Below, in pieces: positions 33,392-44,639 of a stretch of DNA of 64,000 nt. The stretch is from Eustoma russellianum (Eukaryota > Streptophyta > Magnoliopsida > Gentianales > Gentianaceae). The translations under genes were made by a program, and so were the position numbers. The notes beneath the pieces were generated by a model. That model searched no databases. It saw only the letters and a list, made by a program, of their open reading frames with translations, and had not been told where the DNA came from. Position 1 is the stretch's first letter; each line of letters opens with the position of its first letter. The stretch covers positions 22,962,980-23,026,979 of the forward strand of contig AP025067.1 of assembly GCA_036186865.1 (NCBI GenBank). The letters run 5' to 3'.

Positions 33392-34003
33392 CTGATGGTA
33401 GCCTGATCAGAGGTCAATCTTCGAGAAGACTCTGGCACCCTTCAACTGATCAAATAGTTTTCCGATCCTCGGTAGTGGGTATTTATTCTTTATCATGATC
33501 TTATTAAGCTCACTATAGTCAATGCATAGCCTCATACTACTGTCCTTCTTTTTCACAAGTGATACTGGTGCCCTCTAGGGCGAGACACTAAGCCTGATGA
33601 ACTTCCGGTCCAGCAACTCATGCAACTGCTCTTTGAGCTCATTTAACTCTGTTGGTGCCATTCTGTATGGAGCCTTCGAGATCAGTTCAACTCCAGGTAT
33701 AAGATCGATCTCGAATTCTACTTCCCTGCTCGGTGGTAAACCTAGTAGCTTATCAGGGAAGACATCCTTAAAATCTCGTACTACTAGAATATCCTCAATC
33801 GATGGAGTCTCAGCACTGGCATTTAAAGCATAAAAAAGAAAATCCTTAGCTCCTTTCTTCGATGATCGAAAAGCATGTGATGCGGTCATGTAGTTCTTCC
33901 TGGATGACTTCTTCAACTTGACATCTCCTTGGAAGACGCTTTCTTGCTTATCATGCGTCTGCATGCGGACCTGCCTCTGACGAAGGTCAATAGTAGCATG
34001 ATA
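33392..34003 (-). pseudogene. Chromovirus C protease end and RT N terminus
   Basis: 33575-33964 reads through the linker (VRDFKDVFPDKLLGLPPSREVEFEIDLIPG) into PYRMAPTELNELKEQL, the start of Gypsy RT. Two in-frame stops follow: TAG in place of the tryptophan before RAPV, and TGA in place of the arginine before SGYHQL. The sequence stays chromovirus-like up to 34003 and is then cut by the RTE element. Confidence 0.85.
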
Positions 34004-36115
34004 TCATCATCATCATCATCCGAGCCCAGTATATCCCAACGACAGTAAAAGCTATCGTTAGGGTCTGGAGAGGGTAAATGGTAGGCAGACAATACCTCTA
34101 TCCCAAGAGATAGAGAGTCTGCTTCCTGTGAGACCCCCCGGCTCTACCTGCATAAATGACATGATAATAGAGCTATGTTGTGCTAGTGTGTTAGTGAGTA
34201 GATTCAAGAAATACGAAGGAGGAAGGCATTTTGATACTAAAATACACAGCACTTATATATATATACATGTAATGTAAAACAACGGTATAACATATGCAAC
34301 CAAGTGGAAAGTTAATCTAAAGTTAGATAGTGTCTACGCCTATCTATGTCCCTATATATACTCTAAAGTATCCCTATATCTGACCTATATCTCGTTAACC
34401 TTAATCTTATGTCTCCATGAACTCCTATCCTGGACCATGTCTTCAGAGAGGTGCAAATCTAGTAAGTCATGCCTTATCTGCTCATCCCAAGTCAGTTTGG
34501 GTCTGCCTTTACTCCTGTTTCCCTCTACAATGAGGCTTTCAATTGCTCTGACCGACGCCATTGTCTGTCTCCGCTTGACATGCCCAAACCATCTCAATCT
34601 TCTCTCCCTTATCTTATCTGCTATACTAGCCACGCCTAACCTTTCTCGAAACACCTCGTTTCTGATCCGGTCTAGCCTTGTATGTCCACACATCCATCTT
34701 AACATTTTCATCTCTGCCACTTCCATCTTCTGTAATTGTGACCTCTTGATGGCCCAGCAGTCTGTCCCATATAGCATTTTCGGTCGCACAGCCACCCTAT
34801 AAAATTTTTCCTTTAATTTAGTTGGAAAATGTTTGTCACACAGCACCCCTGAGGCCGCCCTCCATCTACACCAGCCTGCTTGAACTCGATGTGCTACATC
34901 ATTATCTATGTCGCCATTCTGATACACAAATGATCCTAGGTACTTAAACTTACTTACATGTGGTACCACTTGACCATCTATGGTGAGCTGGCTATCCTCA
35001 CTGTCTGTTACTCCGCTGAAGTCGCAGTGCAGATACTCGGTCTTAGAACGGCTAATCTTTAAGCCTTTTCTCTCTAAAACACCTCTCCACTGCTCTAGTC
35101 TCATACCCAGAGCATGTCTACTTTCTGCAACTAATACAATATCGTCAGCAAAAAGAATACACCATGGAACTGCCTCCTGTATCGATTTTGACAACTCGTC
35201 AATGACAACTGCAAACAGAAATGGGCTCAACACAGACCCTTGATGGAGACCGGCCTCCACCGGAAAGAAGTCTGTATTCCCCACAGGCGTACGAACGGTT
35301 GTTTTTGTCCCAGCATACATATCTCTAATTATGTCTATATACTTCATAGGGATCTCTCTTGCATCCAGACTATCCCATATCAGGCTACGTGGCACATTAT
35401 CATATGCTTTTTCAAGATCGATGAAAACCATATGTAAGTCGCGCTTCTTCTCCCTATACTTCTCCATTAATCTCCTAAGAATGTGTATTGCTTCCGTAGT
35501 TGACCTTCTGGGCATAAAACCAAATTGGTTCACCGTAACCTGAGTTTCTCTCCTAAATCGAGTGTCGATTACTCTCTCCCATAACTTCATGGTATGGCTT
35601 AGCAACTTAATCCCTCTATAGTTCCCACAACACTGTGCGTCTCCTTTGTTCTTATATAAGGGGACCACGACACTCTTTCTCCACTCATCTGGCATCTTTC
35701 CTGTTTTGTAAATACGGTTGAACAGAGTAGTTAGCCATTGGACCCCTTCCTCTCCTAAATACTTCCACGCCTCAATAGGTATGTTATCTAGGCCGACCGC
35801 TTTAGCTCTTCCCATCTTCTTCAGTGCTCTCATCACCTCTCCTTGTGTGATGTTCTGACAGTTGGAGTTATTATGTTATCGTTGTTGGTTAGTGGTGTTT
35901 TCTCGTTCTCCGTAGCCGGCACTACTGTCGTTGAAAAGATTATGAAAGTATGTTTGCCATTTCAACTTGATGTCTTGTGCTTTGACTAACACATGTCCAT
36001 CTTCTCCTTTTATAAACTTCCCACCTCCTAGGTCCTGCCTCTTTCTATCCCTAGCTTTGGCAATCTTGAACATATCATGTTCTCCTTCTTTCAGTTGGCA
36101 AAATAACTTTGCCAA
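34004..36115 (-). mobile_element. RTE-clade LINE, 5'-truncated
   Basis: The 3' end is an (ATG)n-type microsatellite tail ((ATC)n on plus at 34004-34020), preceded by the GGATATACTGGGCTCGG sequence typical of plant RTE elements. The RT frame is nearly intact. The endonuclease part is absent, and homology stops at about 36115 against L1-C. No target duplication was found. Confidence 0.9.
34385..36115 (-). pseudogene. RTE reverse transcriptase with one stop codon
   Basis: 34385-35836 is open for 483 codons: GRAKAVGLDNIPIEAWK, WRKSVVVPLYKNKGDA, CGNYRGIKLLSHTMKLWE, FMPRRSTTEAI, FIDLEKAYDNVPR, GLHQGSVLSPFLF, the catalytic ILFADDIVLV (ADD kept), then YLGSFVYQNGDID, the MLRWMCGHTRLDR block and RERRLRWFGHVKRR near the C terminus. 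The stop TAA at 35876-35878 separates it from 79 more codons in the same frame. Apart from this stop and the missing N terminus, no damage is visible, so the insertion may be young. Confidence 0.93.
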
Positions 36116-37420
36116 CTGAAGAAGGCAGCTTGGGACTCCGGGATCTCAATAGCTTACAAATGGCATATCACTGTCGAATATGGTGGTCATATCATCAGCA
36201 AAATACACTATGGAGTAAGTACATGCATGTTAAATATGGCAGCAGAGGAGACTACTGCCCACGCCTCCTGGATTCGCCGATTTGGAAGCTCATTTGTAGA
36301 ATCCATGATAACTGCATTGCTCAGACAGAAGGCTCTGGACCTCATCTTACATGGAAACCCACGGCGTCTGGTGAATTTTCTTTGAAATCTACTTATGACA
36401 TTTGCCGTGTTGCAAGGCCCACACTGCTCTCTGCTAAATTCATTTGGTATAAGCATCATTCTCCCACCATAAAATTATTCTTATGGCGCATTTTCCACTC
36501 GGCTTTGCCATTTGAGGATTATATCGGCAGATACTCTACCGCTCGACCCACACAGTGTCCTTTTTATAAACAACATTCGGTCACGGTAGACCATGTTTTT
36601 CTCTACTGCAACAACATTCGCACCATTTGGGAATTCTTTGCCATAGAATTACATGGTACGCCACCCATCTCCGTACACCTTCGTCAGTACTTGCTATCTT
36701 GGTGGTATCGCTCCTTGTTCTCGTCACTATTTGGGATTTTAAAGATTATCGTTCCGGCTATTGTTGTCTTCAATATATGGTGAACCTATGCGTCATTAGT
36801 ATATGGAAATTCGGCTTCATTTGCTCCTGCTACACTTCGGGCTTCGATACATTATGATATTGAGATGTGGGTCAAAACTATACAAGGATCAAAGATTGCG
36901 GCAGGACCTAACTTTCGTCTTTCATGGATTCCAGGAATTCAGTCCCCACGTCCGCAGATAGTTCGCTGGAACGCACCACCCTCTGGTAGGCTAAAATTGA
37001 ATATTGATGCGTCAGTTGGCAGGCATAACGCCTCAGGTGGGGCGATTTTGCGAGAACATTCTGGTGTTTGTGTGGGAGCGATTTCATTTCGGCTTCCCCA
37101 ATGCACACCACTTGCAGCAGAGATTCAGGCAGCAGTGTTTGTTCTGTTGTATTTTCTTCTAATTTATCGTTCTATTGTTTTTCGAATCTGACTGCGCACA
37201 ACTGATTACACGCCTGAGACAGGCATAGCCTGTCTTTGGGAACTATCATCTTCGGCTATTACAGACATTACTGCATCAGCATGGCTTGGATTATGTTCAT
37301 GTATATAGAGAGGCCAACATGGCGGCACACTACCTTGCTCAGCATGCGATGATGTTTCCTCAGACACGGTCATATTCACGTCACAGTCTACCATCACTCG
37401 TTCGTGTTTGGACCTCTCCT
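36109..37420 (+). pseudogene. L1-C ORF2 C-terminal part: RT end, zinc-binding domain, RNase H
   Basis: 36112-36783 has EEGSLGLRDL, WSKYMHVKYGSRGDYCP, PTIKLFLWRIFHSALP and CPFYKQHSVTVDHVFLYC, where F replaces W or L and Y replaces a zinc cysteine. After a stop at 36781, 36865-37191 has the RNase H start LKLNIDASVGRHNASGGAILRE, and after a frameshift 37286-37400 has VYREANMAAHYLAQHAMM. The start of the open frame is not a true initiation site. Confidence 0.85.
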
Positions 37421-37430
37421 CCGCAAATTT

Positions 37431-37849
37431 GCGGGTTCCTTAGGTTTCAGGTCTTCCAAATGGATTGGCAACTTTTCGCTATCTCTGCATGTACCTTAGT
37501 TGGGGCAGGCAGACCTGCTCTTCTGCATGGACGGGCTCACGACTCATATTTGATTGCATCGACGACGACGCTGTTCTTTCTGTCTGGACGAGGGCCTCTT
37601 CGATACAAATACGCGGGTTCCTTATGTTGTAGGTCTTCCAAATGGATTGGCACTTCTTTGCTATATCTGCCGGTACCTTAGTTGGTACAGGCAGACTTGG
37701 TATGATCTTCATTCGATTCGCCTTACACATTTCCCTATGTCTCGTATATCTGCTTCACTCAGCGTTTCATTTATCTTGTGCATGGACGGGATCACGGCTC
37801 ACAATTGTTTGCCTCGCCAACGACGTTACTCTTTCCGACGGGACGAGGG
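37431..37849 (+). repeat. Diverged direct duplication in the L1-C 3' region
   Basis: Unit one (37431-37594) and unit two (37613-37849) both start GCGGGTTCCTTA, share GGTCTTCCAAATGGATTGGC, TACCTTAGTTGG and TGCATGGACGGG, and end near GGACGAGGG. The second has about 60 bp of extra sequence in the middle. Confidence 0.88.
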
Positions 37850-37988
37850 ACAAACATCACGAGGTGGACATCTTCATGGCTTACTTTCATTTTGTTACCT
37901 TTGTATTATTTTTGGATTGTACATTCTTTTATTTTACACGGGTAGAGCATATCAACACTCCATTTATATAAATATGTACGCTTGTTCC

Positions 37989-38039
37989 TTCGCCAAGGTT
38001 TTATCCACAAGGGTGGTTTTACTTGGCAAGGTTTTAATG
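37989..38039 (+). other. Conserved LINE 3' motif with stem-loop potential
   Basis: 51 nt with outer arms GCCAAG and CTTGGC and inner arms CCAC and GTGG. The copy in L1-B (24858-24908, minus) differs only at the two bases that pair with each other in the outer stem. Confidence 0.8.
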
Positions 38040-38164
38040 CGGCATATCATATATATTTTGGATGTTGGTAATCATATACTGCTACTATCGCCATTACTTT
38101 CATGCTCTTGTAATAAGGTTTGTCCTCCGCCATAAGTGAGGCGCTGAGGCTAAGTAAAAGGTTC

Positions 38165-38361
38165 CGGGAGAAAAGAGTAGACAGAGACAGATACAGAGAG
38201 ACAGAGAGACAGAGACATAGACAATACAGAGTACAGAGACAGAGACAGATATAGAGACATATGACATATAAATATACAGTAGACATATACACTTAGACAT
38301 ATACATATACATATTATATATGTATACATATATGTATATGTATATATATATGTGTTGTGTG

Positions 38362-38392
<31 letters not shown>

Positions 38393-38412
38393 ATCTATAT
38401 ATATATATATAT
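38165..38412. repeat. (AGACAG)n followed by TA-rich microsatellites
   Basis: AGACAG-type units run from about 38178 to 38255, then ACATAT-rich sequence, then (TA)n tracts at about 38362-38391 and 38395-38412. Confidence 0.9.
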
Positions 38413-38713
38413 GCGTGCTTTCAGATGTGCAAAATAACAAAAGCTTTAGCAAAGTAAATTTGCAAGGCAACAAATTTGCTTTAGCAAAGGTTTTTTCCCT
38501 TTCTTTTCGTCCCACACCTTCAAAATACACACTTGCTGCACTTGCACAAATATATATAGTAAGCAAAATGAAGTATGAAACGTTAAATTGCACGTTTCAA
38601 TGCAAATGTTTGAAACGTTTTCCGTTTCTTATTAAATATGAAACAACAATTTTAATATATATAATACATTATATATAAATAGCTTACTTAAAAAACACTT
38701 CCAGAAGAATACT
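38413..38713. other. No gene recognised
   Basis: AT-rich. CTTTAGCAAAG occurs twice, and GCAAATTT/AAATTTGC form a short inverted pair near 38455-38485. Nothing else noticed. Confidence 0.5.
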
Positions 38714-39014
38714 TGTAGGATCTTATCCCTTGGGGATCAGATGTTACTAATAATACGGTCTCGACTTTATGAGTCCTACCGTCAATGACTGTAACCGTAC
38801 GACTGTCTACACATTTAGTGGTCCATTCAGATTACACTGTGTATCCACTAATATACGGCAGTGATCACTTAACGTATGGATACGTAAATAATACAAATAT
38901 TACGTGAACATTAGTAACATATAATATATAACATACATAAGTCCACATGTGTTTGATATGTAACTTAAGTCACACGTGTCGTGCACTACACATATGAGCA
39001 TATCAAATCTGACA
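38714..39014 (-). repeat. 301-bp Copia LTR, complete copy
   Basis: It reads TGTCAGATTTG...GATCCTACA on minus. It is the uninterrupted version of the LTR at 3200-3339. The 5-bp flanks (ATACT and ACATG) do not match. Confidence 0.85.
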
Positions 39015-39820
39015 ACATGATGTCAGGTCGAGTATCCAACAAGTAAATCAGCTTTCCTACCAATCTCTCGTACTGTTCTCGAACTGCCAACGATGCTCCT
39101 TTTGTCATTTGTAGTTTGATGTACAACCATCAGAGTATCATAAGGTACGATCTACAATCCCTACCCAGTCAGCAAATCCAAGACATACTTTTGTTGAGAT
39201 ATGAAAATTCCTCTTTTTGACCGGGGAACTTCAATCCCTAGAAAGTACTCAGTCCTCCTAGATTTTTCATCTCAAACTCTGCAAACAAATTCCTCTGGAC
39301 CGTTGATCTTTTCCTTGTCACTCTCAGTTATGATCATATCATCCACATATATAATTAGGCATGTAACCAGATCTTCTCTTATTTTGTAGAACAATGTATG
39401 ATTAGCATTGCTCCGTTTGTAACCATTCCACTTTATCACTACCATGAACTTACCAAACACGCACGAGAGACTTTTTCAAACCATAGAGACTCTTCTCTAG
39501 TCTACATATTTTATTCTTACAAAACTCCCTTGAGAATTCCGATGGAGCTTCCAAATACATCTGCTCTTTCAATTTTTTATGCAAGAAGACATTTTTAACA
39601 TCGAACTGATGGAGAGGGCAATCATTGTTTGCCACAAGAGAGAACAATACGATGATAGAGTCGATTTTTGCAACTGGAGAGAAAGTCACTGAGTAATCGA
39701 TTCCATACATCTGCCTATACCCATTAGCCATCTTATCTTCCTTATACTTATAGTGAAGTCCCATTGAGATTCCATTGGTTTCTTCCTTTTCGTTATCACA
39801 CACTTCTCCCATGTCCAATT
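39015..39820 (-). pseudogene. Copia B reverse transcriptase remnants
   Basis: 39450-39818 has YRQMYGIDYSVTFSPVAKIDS, HQFDVKNVFLHKKLKEQMYLE and CRLEKSLYGLKKS. 39272-39460 has LIIYVDDMIIT (catalytic YVDD kept). 39015-39200 has degraded SQQKYVLDLL and LVGKLIYLLDTRPDI. Several frameshifts and stops are present. Confidence 0.83.
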
Positions 39821-40419
39821 TTTTTCTAAAGCCTCAATTTCTACTTGCATATCCTCCCACCATTCTGCTACTGTACTTGCTTCATATATTGTCCTTGAGA
39901 TATATTCAGAAAAGAAATTGCCAAAAAGATATGTGCACTTTTTGTAAGTCTCCCCTGACTGTGTTGACTGGGTACTTGAAGTGTTAAGGCACGTGTTTGG
40001 ATGAGTACTGATCAAGAGGTACTAATCTATTCCTCGTGGTGGTAAAGCATGCACTTGTTGTGCACCTGGTTCTCAATCTACTGTTCCTCTGTATTTCAGC
40101 ATTAGTAGCGCTCGTAGTGTCATATGAACTTTCACCAGAGTTTGAGTCACTTACGTCTTATTGGACATCTGTTGAAGGAGCTCACTGGTGTTGGAACTGG
40201 TTCTATGACACCGCATATGTTTTCAGACGCACATTGATGGCTCCATCTACCTGCTCTTATGGAACAGCCTTCAGGCAGCTTAAGATGGTCAGTAGATCTA
40301 GTGCGCTGATCATCTCACCCTGAACACTAGGTTAGTGGGAAAAGAAATACTCTAATTCAAGAAATATGCAGTTCTAAGTGACATGAACTTGTTCAAGGGG
40401 TTATACATCGATACCCTTT

Positions 40420-41070
40420 CTAATGTGTGGGATAGCCAACAAAGACACATTTCTCTACACATGTTTCAAGCATAGATCGCTTAGATTTTAGAATGTGTAT
40501 GAAGACTGAGCATCCAAAGATGCAAGGTGGAAGGGTTAAGGTACACAGAATGGAGATTTGAGCAGCTAGGGTTTTTATCGATGTTTGTGATCGAGTATTT
40601 TTGTGGGTAGTCAATTTAGGAGGTTGGCAGAGGTAGCTAGGACGTTCGGACAAAAAGTTTATGGGGTGTGGGGTTTAACCATCACTGCTCGTGTCATTTC
40701 AAGAAGGATTCGATTTTTCTGTTGAACGATGTTATTTTGTTGTAAGGTGTTAGGGCATGTGTTTTGATGTATAAGGCCATGGTTTTGGAAGAGTGCATGC
40801 ATATACGACTTCCCAACCGTTATCGGAGCAGAGTTTTTGTATTTTAGTGTCAAATTAGGTCATGATCATTTGGTAGAAGTGGAAGAATTTCTCATGCACT
40901 TCAGATTTATTTTTATTAAAGTATATCTACGTTACGCACGAAAAATCATCTGCGAATGAAACGAAATACTTGAATCGATTATGATTAGATACGGAGGTTG
41001 GTCTCATACATCATAATGTAAAAGGGAGAAATGGAATTAACTCACGTGTTTTTTGGTCAAAATGTAATTC
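40420..41070 (-). pseudogene. Copia B integrase remnants
   Basis: 40890-41060 reads HSDVCGPTSVSNHN, RFKYFVSFADDFS and NKNKSEVHEKFF, the first part of the core. 40659-40853 has QQNNIVQQKNRILLEM. 40420-40653 has the C-terminal LPPCIFGCSVFIH and KCVFVGYP. Multiple frameshifts. Confidence 0.78.
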
Positions 41071-42163
41071 TATGACTGTTAGCATGAATGCATGTTTCAT
41101 ATGTCATATGAATGAAATTCTTTGTAAAGAGTTCAGCAAATAAGAGTTTGAGGTAGCCAAAAGATGGATGGGCCAATGTCTATGGCATAACCAAAGCTGT
41201 CTGTTGACCGTTCATAGAACATACATGGCATGACCTATGAGTCACCTCATCAGCCTAGTAAAGGCCTCCTTAGTTTCACGTGCAATGATTTCTCTGTGGG
41301 AATGTCCTGCAAGAGGCAAAAATCAGAATACATAAGCACCACATAAGTAAGTTCTTTGTTAGTTGACTAATCAAAAGCAACTTGATGATAATGTTAGAAC
41401 GTAAAGACATATATTTAGCTTCATATGTGGAGAAAAAGTAATAGGGCCCTCTCCTTAGACTTTGACCAATTCTCTGCTGGCCGTTTCAGTATAAGTTTTA
41501 GTAGGAATAGATAAGTGTGGGAAATATGTAGGATCATAGGTCATAGTAATGATGGATCCACATTCGAATATTCACTCATGATTTCTTCCGAACATACACG
41601 GGACGTGGAACTGATATTGTGGATTTTGGGCAACTCTACTATTTTTTCAAATTCTATGGGCATGTGTAAAATCAAAGAATTATTAGGCAGTTCTTGACTT
41701 TTTTCAGACCTTTGGGACAATTCTATAAAAAAAGGTTATAGGCAATTCTTGAAACTATTCATATTGTTGGGGCAATTTTATAATTTTGTCAAACTTCTGG
41801 GGCAAATTTTAATTTTGTCAAACCGTTGGGATGAATCTACAATTCTTTTAAACTTATGAGGCAACTATGTGATATTATCATAATACCGGAGCAAGTTTAT
41901 AGAACTAAAAATTTCAGGGTTCAAATTTAAAGAATTTGAAAAATGTGTGTTAATAAGTGAGGGACTGGAAGTTGAAATTCCAATCCTACTACCTCCCTCC
42001 TCATTATTAGTTTTTTCTATTATTTGCTCTCTGATTGCCATTCATGACTCTGACGCATGAGGGGGCTGTTGGACTGGCGCACGACCATCCATGTGGTAAC
42101 GAAAATCTTCTATCGAGGTAGTTGCTGCACCTAGATACTCTGACACTACCTCCATGGTTGCTT
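41071..42163. other. No gene recognised
   Basis: 41071-41400 may contain further decayed Copia B sequence. Between about 41630 and 41900 a degenerate repeat of about 35 bp occurs, with the pattern GGGGCAA..TTATAATTTTGTCAAAC. The remainder carries no motif I can name. Confidence 0.5.
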
Positions 42164-42345
42164 GGATGAGATCTTAGGAGGCTAAAAATGAGGTAGAATA
42201 TGAGGCCTCTAATCACGTGTCGCCACATGTACGAAAACAGTTTTTTAAAAAAAAATTGCACCATCTATTTGCTTTTGTACACGTGGCGACGCATGATTGG
42301 AGGCCTCATATTCTAACTCACGTTTAGCCTCATAGGATCTCATCC
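42164..42345. mobile_element. Foldback (MITE-like) element
   Basis: Inverted arms of about 75 bp at 42164-42238 and 42271-42345 match at roughly 85 percent by eye. They begin GGATGAGATC and surround a 32-bp A/T-rich spacer. There is no coding capacity. No convincing target duplication was found, so the superfamily is unknown. Confidence 0.8.
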
Positions 42346-42716
42346 ACATGTTTGCTACTGTCGTCTATGCCGCTGTCAAATGGTTGTTGCTGGTACACCG
42401 GTGCTGCAGAAGGCAGGAGCACGGTTGGTGTCAGCGGCAAGCGGTGCTGGTCTGCCGTATGGGCTAATGGCTGGACATTTTGGCTGTCTCATTGTCTTGC
42501 CGTGACTTTTCTGGCGGATGGTTTTTTTGCCTGGACATTTTCAGTGTTTACCGCCCGAAGTCTGCAACCAAGTAATCATCACTGTCATTTTTTGCTTATC
42601 TGTGTCTAGGTGGGTTTGTTTGGGATTGTTTGTGATTTGGCTTCGGGAGTTCAATCAATTTGGGATTGTGCTCCAGCAATCTGAGACGTATGTTTTGGGG
42701 TTTTTGGGATTGTTTG
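42346..42716. other. No gene recognised
   Basis: It holds an 85-codon frame on plus without recognisable content. The sequence ends in repeated GGGATTGTTTGTG-like phrases just before the Copia D LTR. Confidence 0.5.
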
Positions 42717-43804
42717 TGTTGAGAATATTTCACGTCAGATTGACTTCTGTACAACTTGCTTTTGGAATAAAGCAGTAGCCGACCTGCCGAGCTCAGGGTA
42801 GGTTGGATAGATCCGCTAAGTCAAGACAGTTCAGATACAGCAAATGAGTTTGCGTTCTGAACAGTCAGCTGACCTGCCGACCTGAAGTGAACAACACTTC
42901 AGAACAGTGGTTCTGTGTTATCAGCCCTCCAGCCGAGCTGAACAAATTCAGACTGATTAGACATATCAGATCAGTCCAGTCAGTGCAATTGTATTTGCAT
43001 TCTGGACTGATCACCGATCCGCCGACCTCGGCACTTCAGCACAACTACGAAAGTTGGCTTTCAGCCGCTTCAGCCGAGCAGAGCTCAGCACGGCAGAGCT
43101 GCAGAACAACGAATGTCCTCTGCCAAACAGCAGAGCTCAGCAAGACAACGCTTCAGAACAACGAATGTTCTAAGCACAATAGCAGAGCTTAGCACAAAGC
43201 AGAGCTCAGCTTGGCAATAACCTCAACAGCTCAGCTGAGTAGAGATCCGAGGTGAGTCCAGGACTCTGTCCTTAAGACATATTGCTTTGGTATACTGTGC
43301 CCAACCGGATGGAACAATCGTCTCCCAGGATACAACGGAAGTCAGTCCAGACGAGCGGCACTGCAGCGTATGAACTCTACGAACCTGTAAGATGCCTGAA
43401 CTTCTCGGACTTGATGCAAAATGTAGAAAGAGAAAGAGGAGAGAATAGCACGTGTATGCAGAGGAGGAGAAGAGAATATTGGATTCTGAGTGAGTGTGAC
43501 CACAAAGGTCAGTTTAGCTACTATTTATAGGGAAAAATTTGATTAGGGTGGTTAATTGACAGTTTAACCACAGCTGTCAGATCAGATTGCCACCGTTAGA
43601 TCAGATAACAGATAACCGCTTTTCAAATTTGAATAACCGATTTTCAAAATTAAATTACGGTTACATAACTGATTTTCCATATTCGAATTACGGTTAAGTA
43701 ATCGATTCTCAAATTTGAATTACGGTTAAGAAACCGACTTTCAAATTATTTTATCCCTACTTGGAGCATTAACTTCTCATTCACCCACTTCAATTTCTCC
43801 AACA
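42717..43804 (-). repeat. Copia D LTR, 3' copy
   Basis: 1088 bp, starting TGTTGGAGAAATTG at 43804 (minus) and ending CTCAACA at 42717. The purine tract ATGTGGAGGAT precedes it at 43805-43815. An internal repeat region rich in CAGAGCTCAGCA and CAGAACAACGAATGT lies at about 43070-43220. Confidence 0.93.
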
Positions 43805-44639
43805 ATCCTCCACATGAATGGAAATTAATGCAAGTGTTTATGCAGACTCTACCGAGAAGTCAGACAAGAAAATGTTGCATTAGAAGAGGTAGCTTTTGGC
43901 TTTGAACCTTTCTTAGTGATATACTATCGGATCCATTCGGCTAATTAGTGAACTTAATGTCTTGAACTAGCCGGCCTTTAGTATGAACCTAGACAATAGT
44001 ACTCACACAACATTTCCTTTAACACCTTTTCTTGGTTCTCATGATTGTGTTCGTTTTGGCCATGAACCGTCTGGTTTCAGAAAGTGTGTTAGAGAACTTT
44101 GGCCTTACAAAATTCTCATAGAAGCGGCCACACTTCACACTTACATAGGTGTTTCTTATCAAGGAGTATTCTGTCATACCCCACTTAACATATCAAGATA
44201 TAGGAACCATTAAAAACCTCAGCTTACCCTCATTTCTTTGCAGACAGCACTTTTATTTAACAGAATAGGTAAGTACTCACTGAACTCCATAACTTAGTTG
44301 TCCCATTGAACCAATATTCTGGGATCTCCAGTCAACCAGATTAGCTTACCGTTACAAAGATTCATGCATTATAGGTTTTAGTCCCCTTTCCGTTTGTCAA
44401 ATTTGACATCCGATCTCTTGGCAAGCCTTTTGTAAGCGGATCCGCTAGATTCTCCTTTGATTTTACATAATCAATGGAAATCACGCCATTAGAGATCAAT
44501 TGCTTAATGGTGTTGTGTCTCCGATGCATGTGCCGAGACTTACCATTATAGATGCTGCTTTGAGCTCGTTCTATTGCCGACTGACTATCACAGTGTATGC
44601 TGATAGGAGCAATTGACTTAGGTCATCAGGGCACATCTT

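Larger units (their letters stand above)
22463..34003 (-). mobile_element. Chromovirus C (Ty3/Gypsy, Tekay/Del-like), 5'-truncated and split by L1-B
   Basis: On the minus strand the order is protease end, reverse transcriptase, RNase H, integrase, chromodomain, polypurine tract and 3' LTR. The LTR is interrupted by L1-B (24712-30811). Integrase after RNase H together with a C-terminal chromodomain defines a chromovirus. Gag and the 5' LTR are missing: homology stops at 34003, where an RTE element begins. Confidence 0.9.
36109..38160 (+). mobile_element. L1-C: 3' part of an L1 LINE related to L1-B
   Basis: It begins abruptly inside ORF2 (PTEEGSLGLRDLNSL) at the palindromic junction with the RTE element. 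It carries the zinc-binding and RNase H domains and a long 3' region. The 51-nt 3' motif of L1-B recurs at 37989-38039. No poly(A) is seen; the sequence passes into (AGACAG)n. The 5' half is missing. Confidence 0.85.
39015..41070 (-). mobile_element. Copia element B, strongly degraded
   Basis: Integrase and reverse transcriptase remains lie on the minus strand in Copia order, but gag, protease and RNase H are missing. The RT text ends at the TRPDI motif and is directly joined to the LTR, so RNase H and the polypurine tract were deleted. Confidence 0.8.

Noticed and set aside
32960..33395. Plus-strand frames of 71 and 131 codons
   Set aside because: Antisense shadows of the chromovirus RT.
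34437..35543. Several plus-strand frames of 65 to 121 codons
   Set aside because: Antisense shadows of the RTE reverse transcriptase.
38709..39019. Solo-LTR interpretation of the 301-bp LTR with a target duplication
   Set aside because: The 5-bp flanks differ (ATACT against ACATG).
42352..42778. Two plus-strand frames of 85 and 86 codons as possible genes
   Set aside because: No recognisable motif, low-complexity composition, and the second runs into the Copia D LTR.
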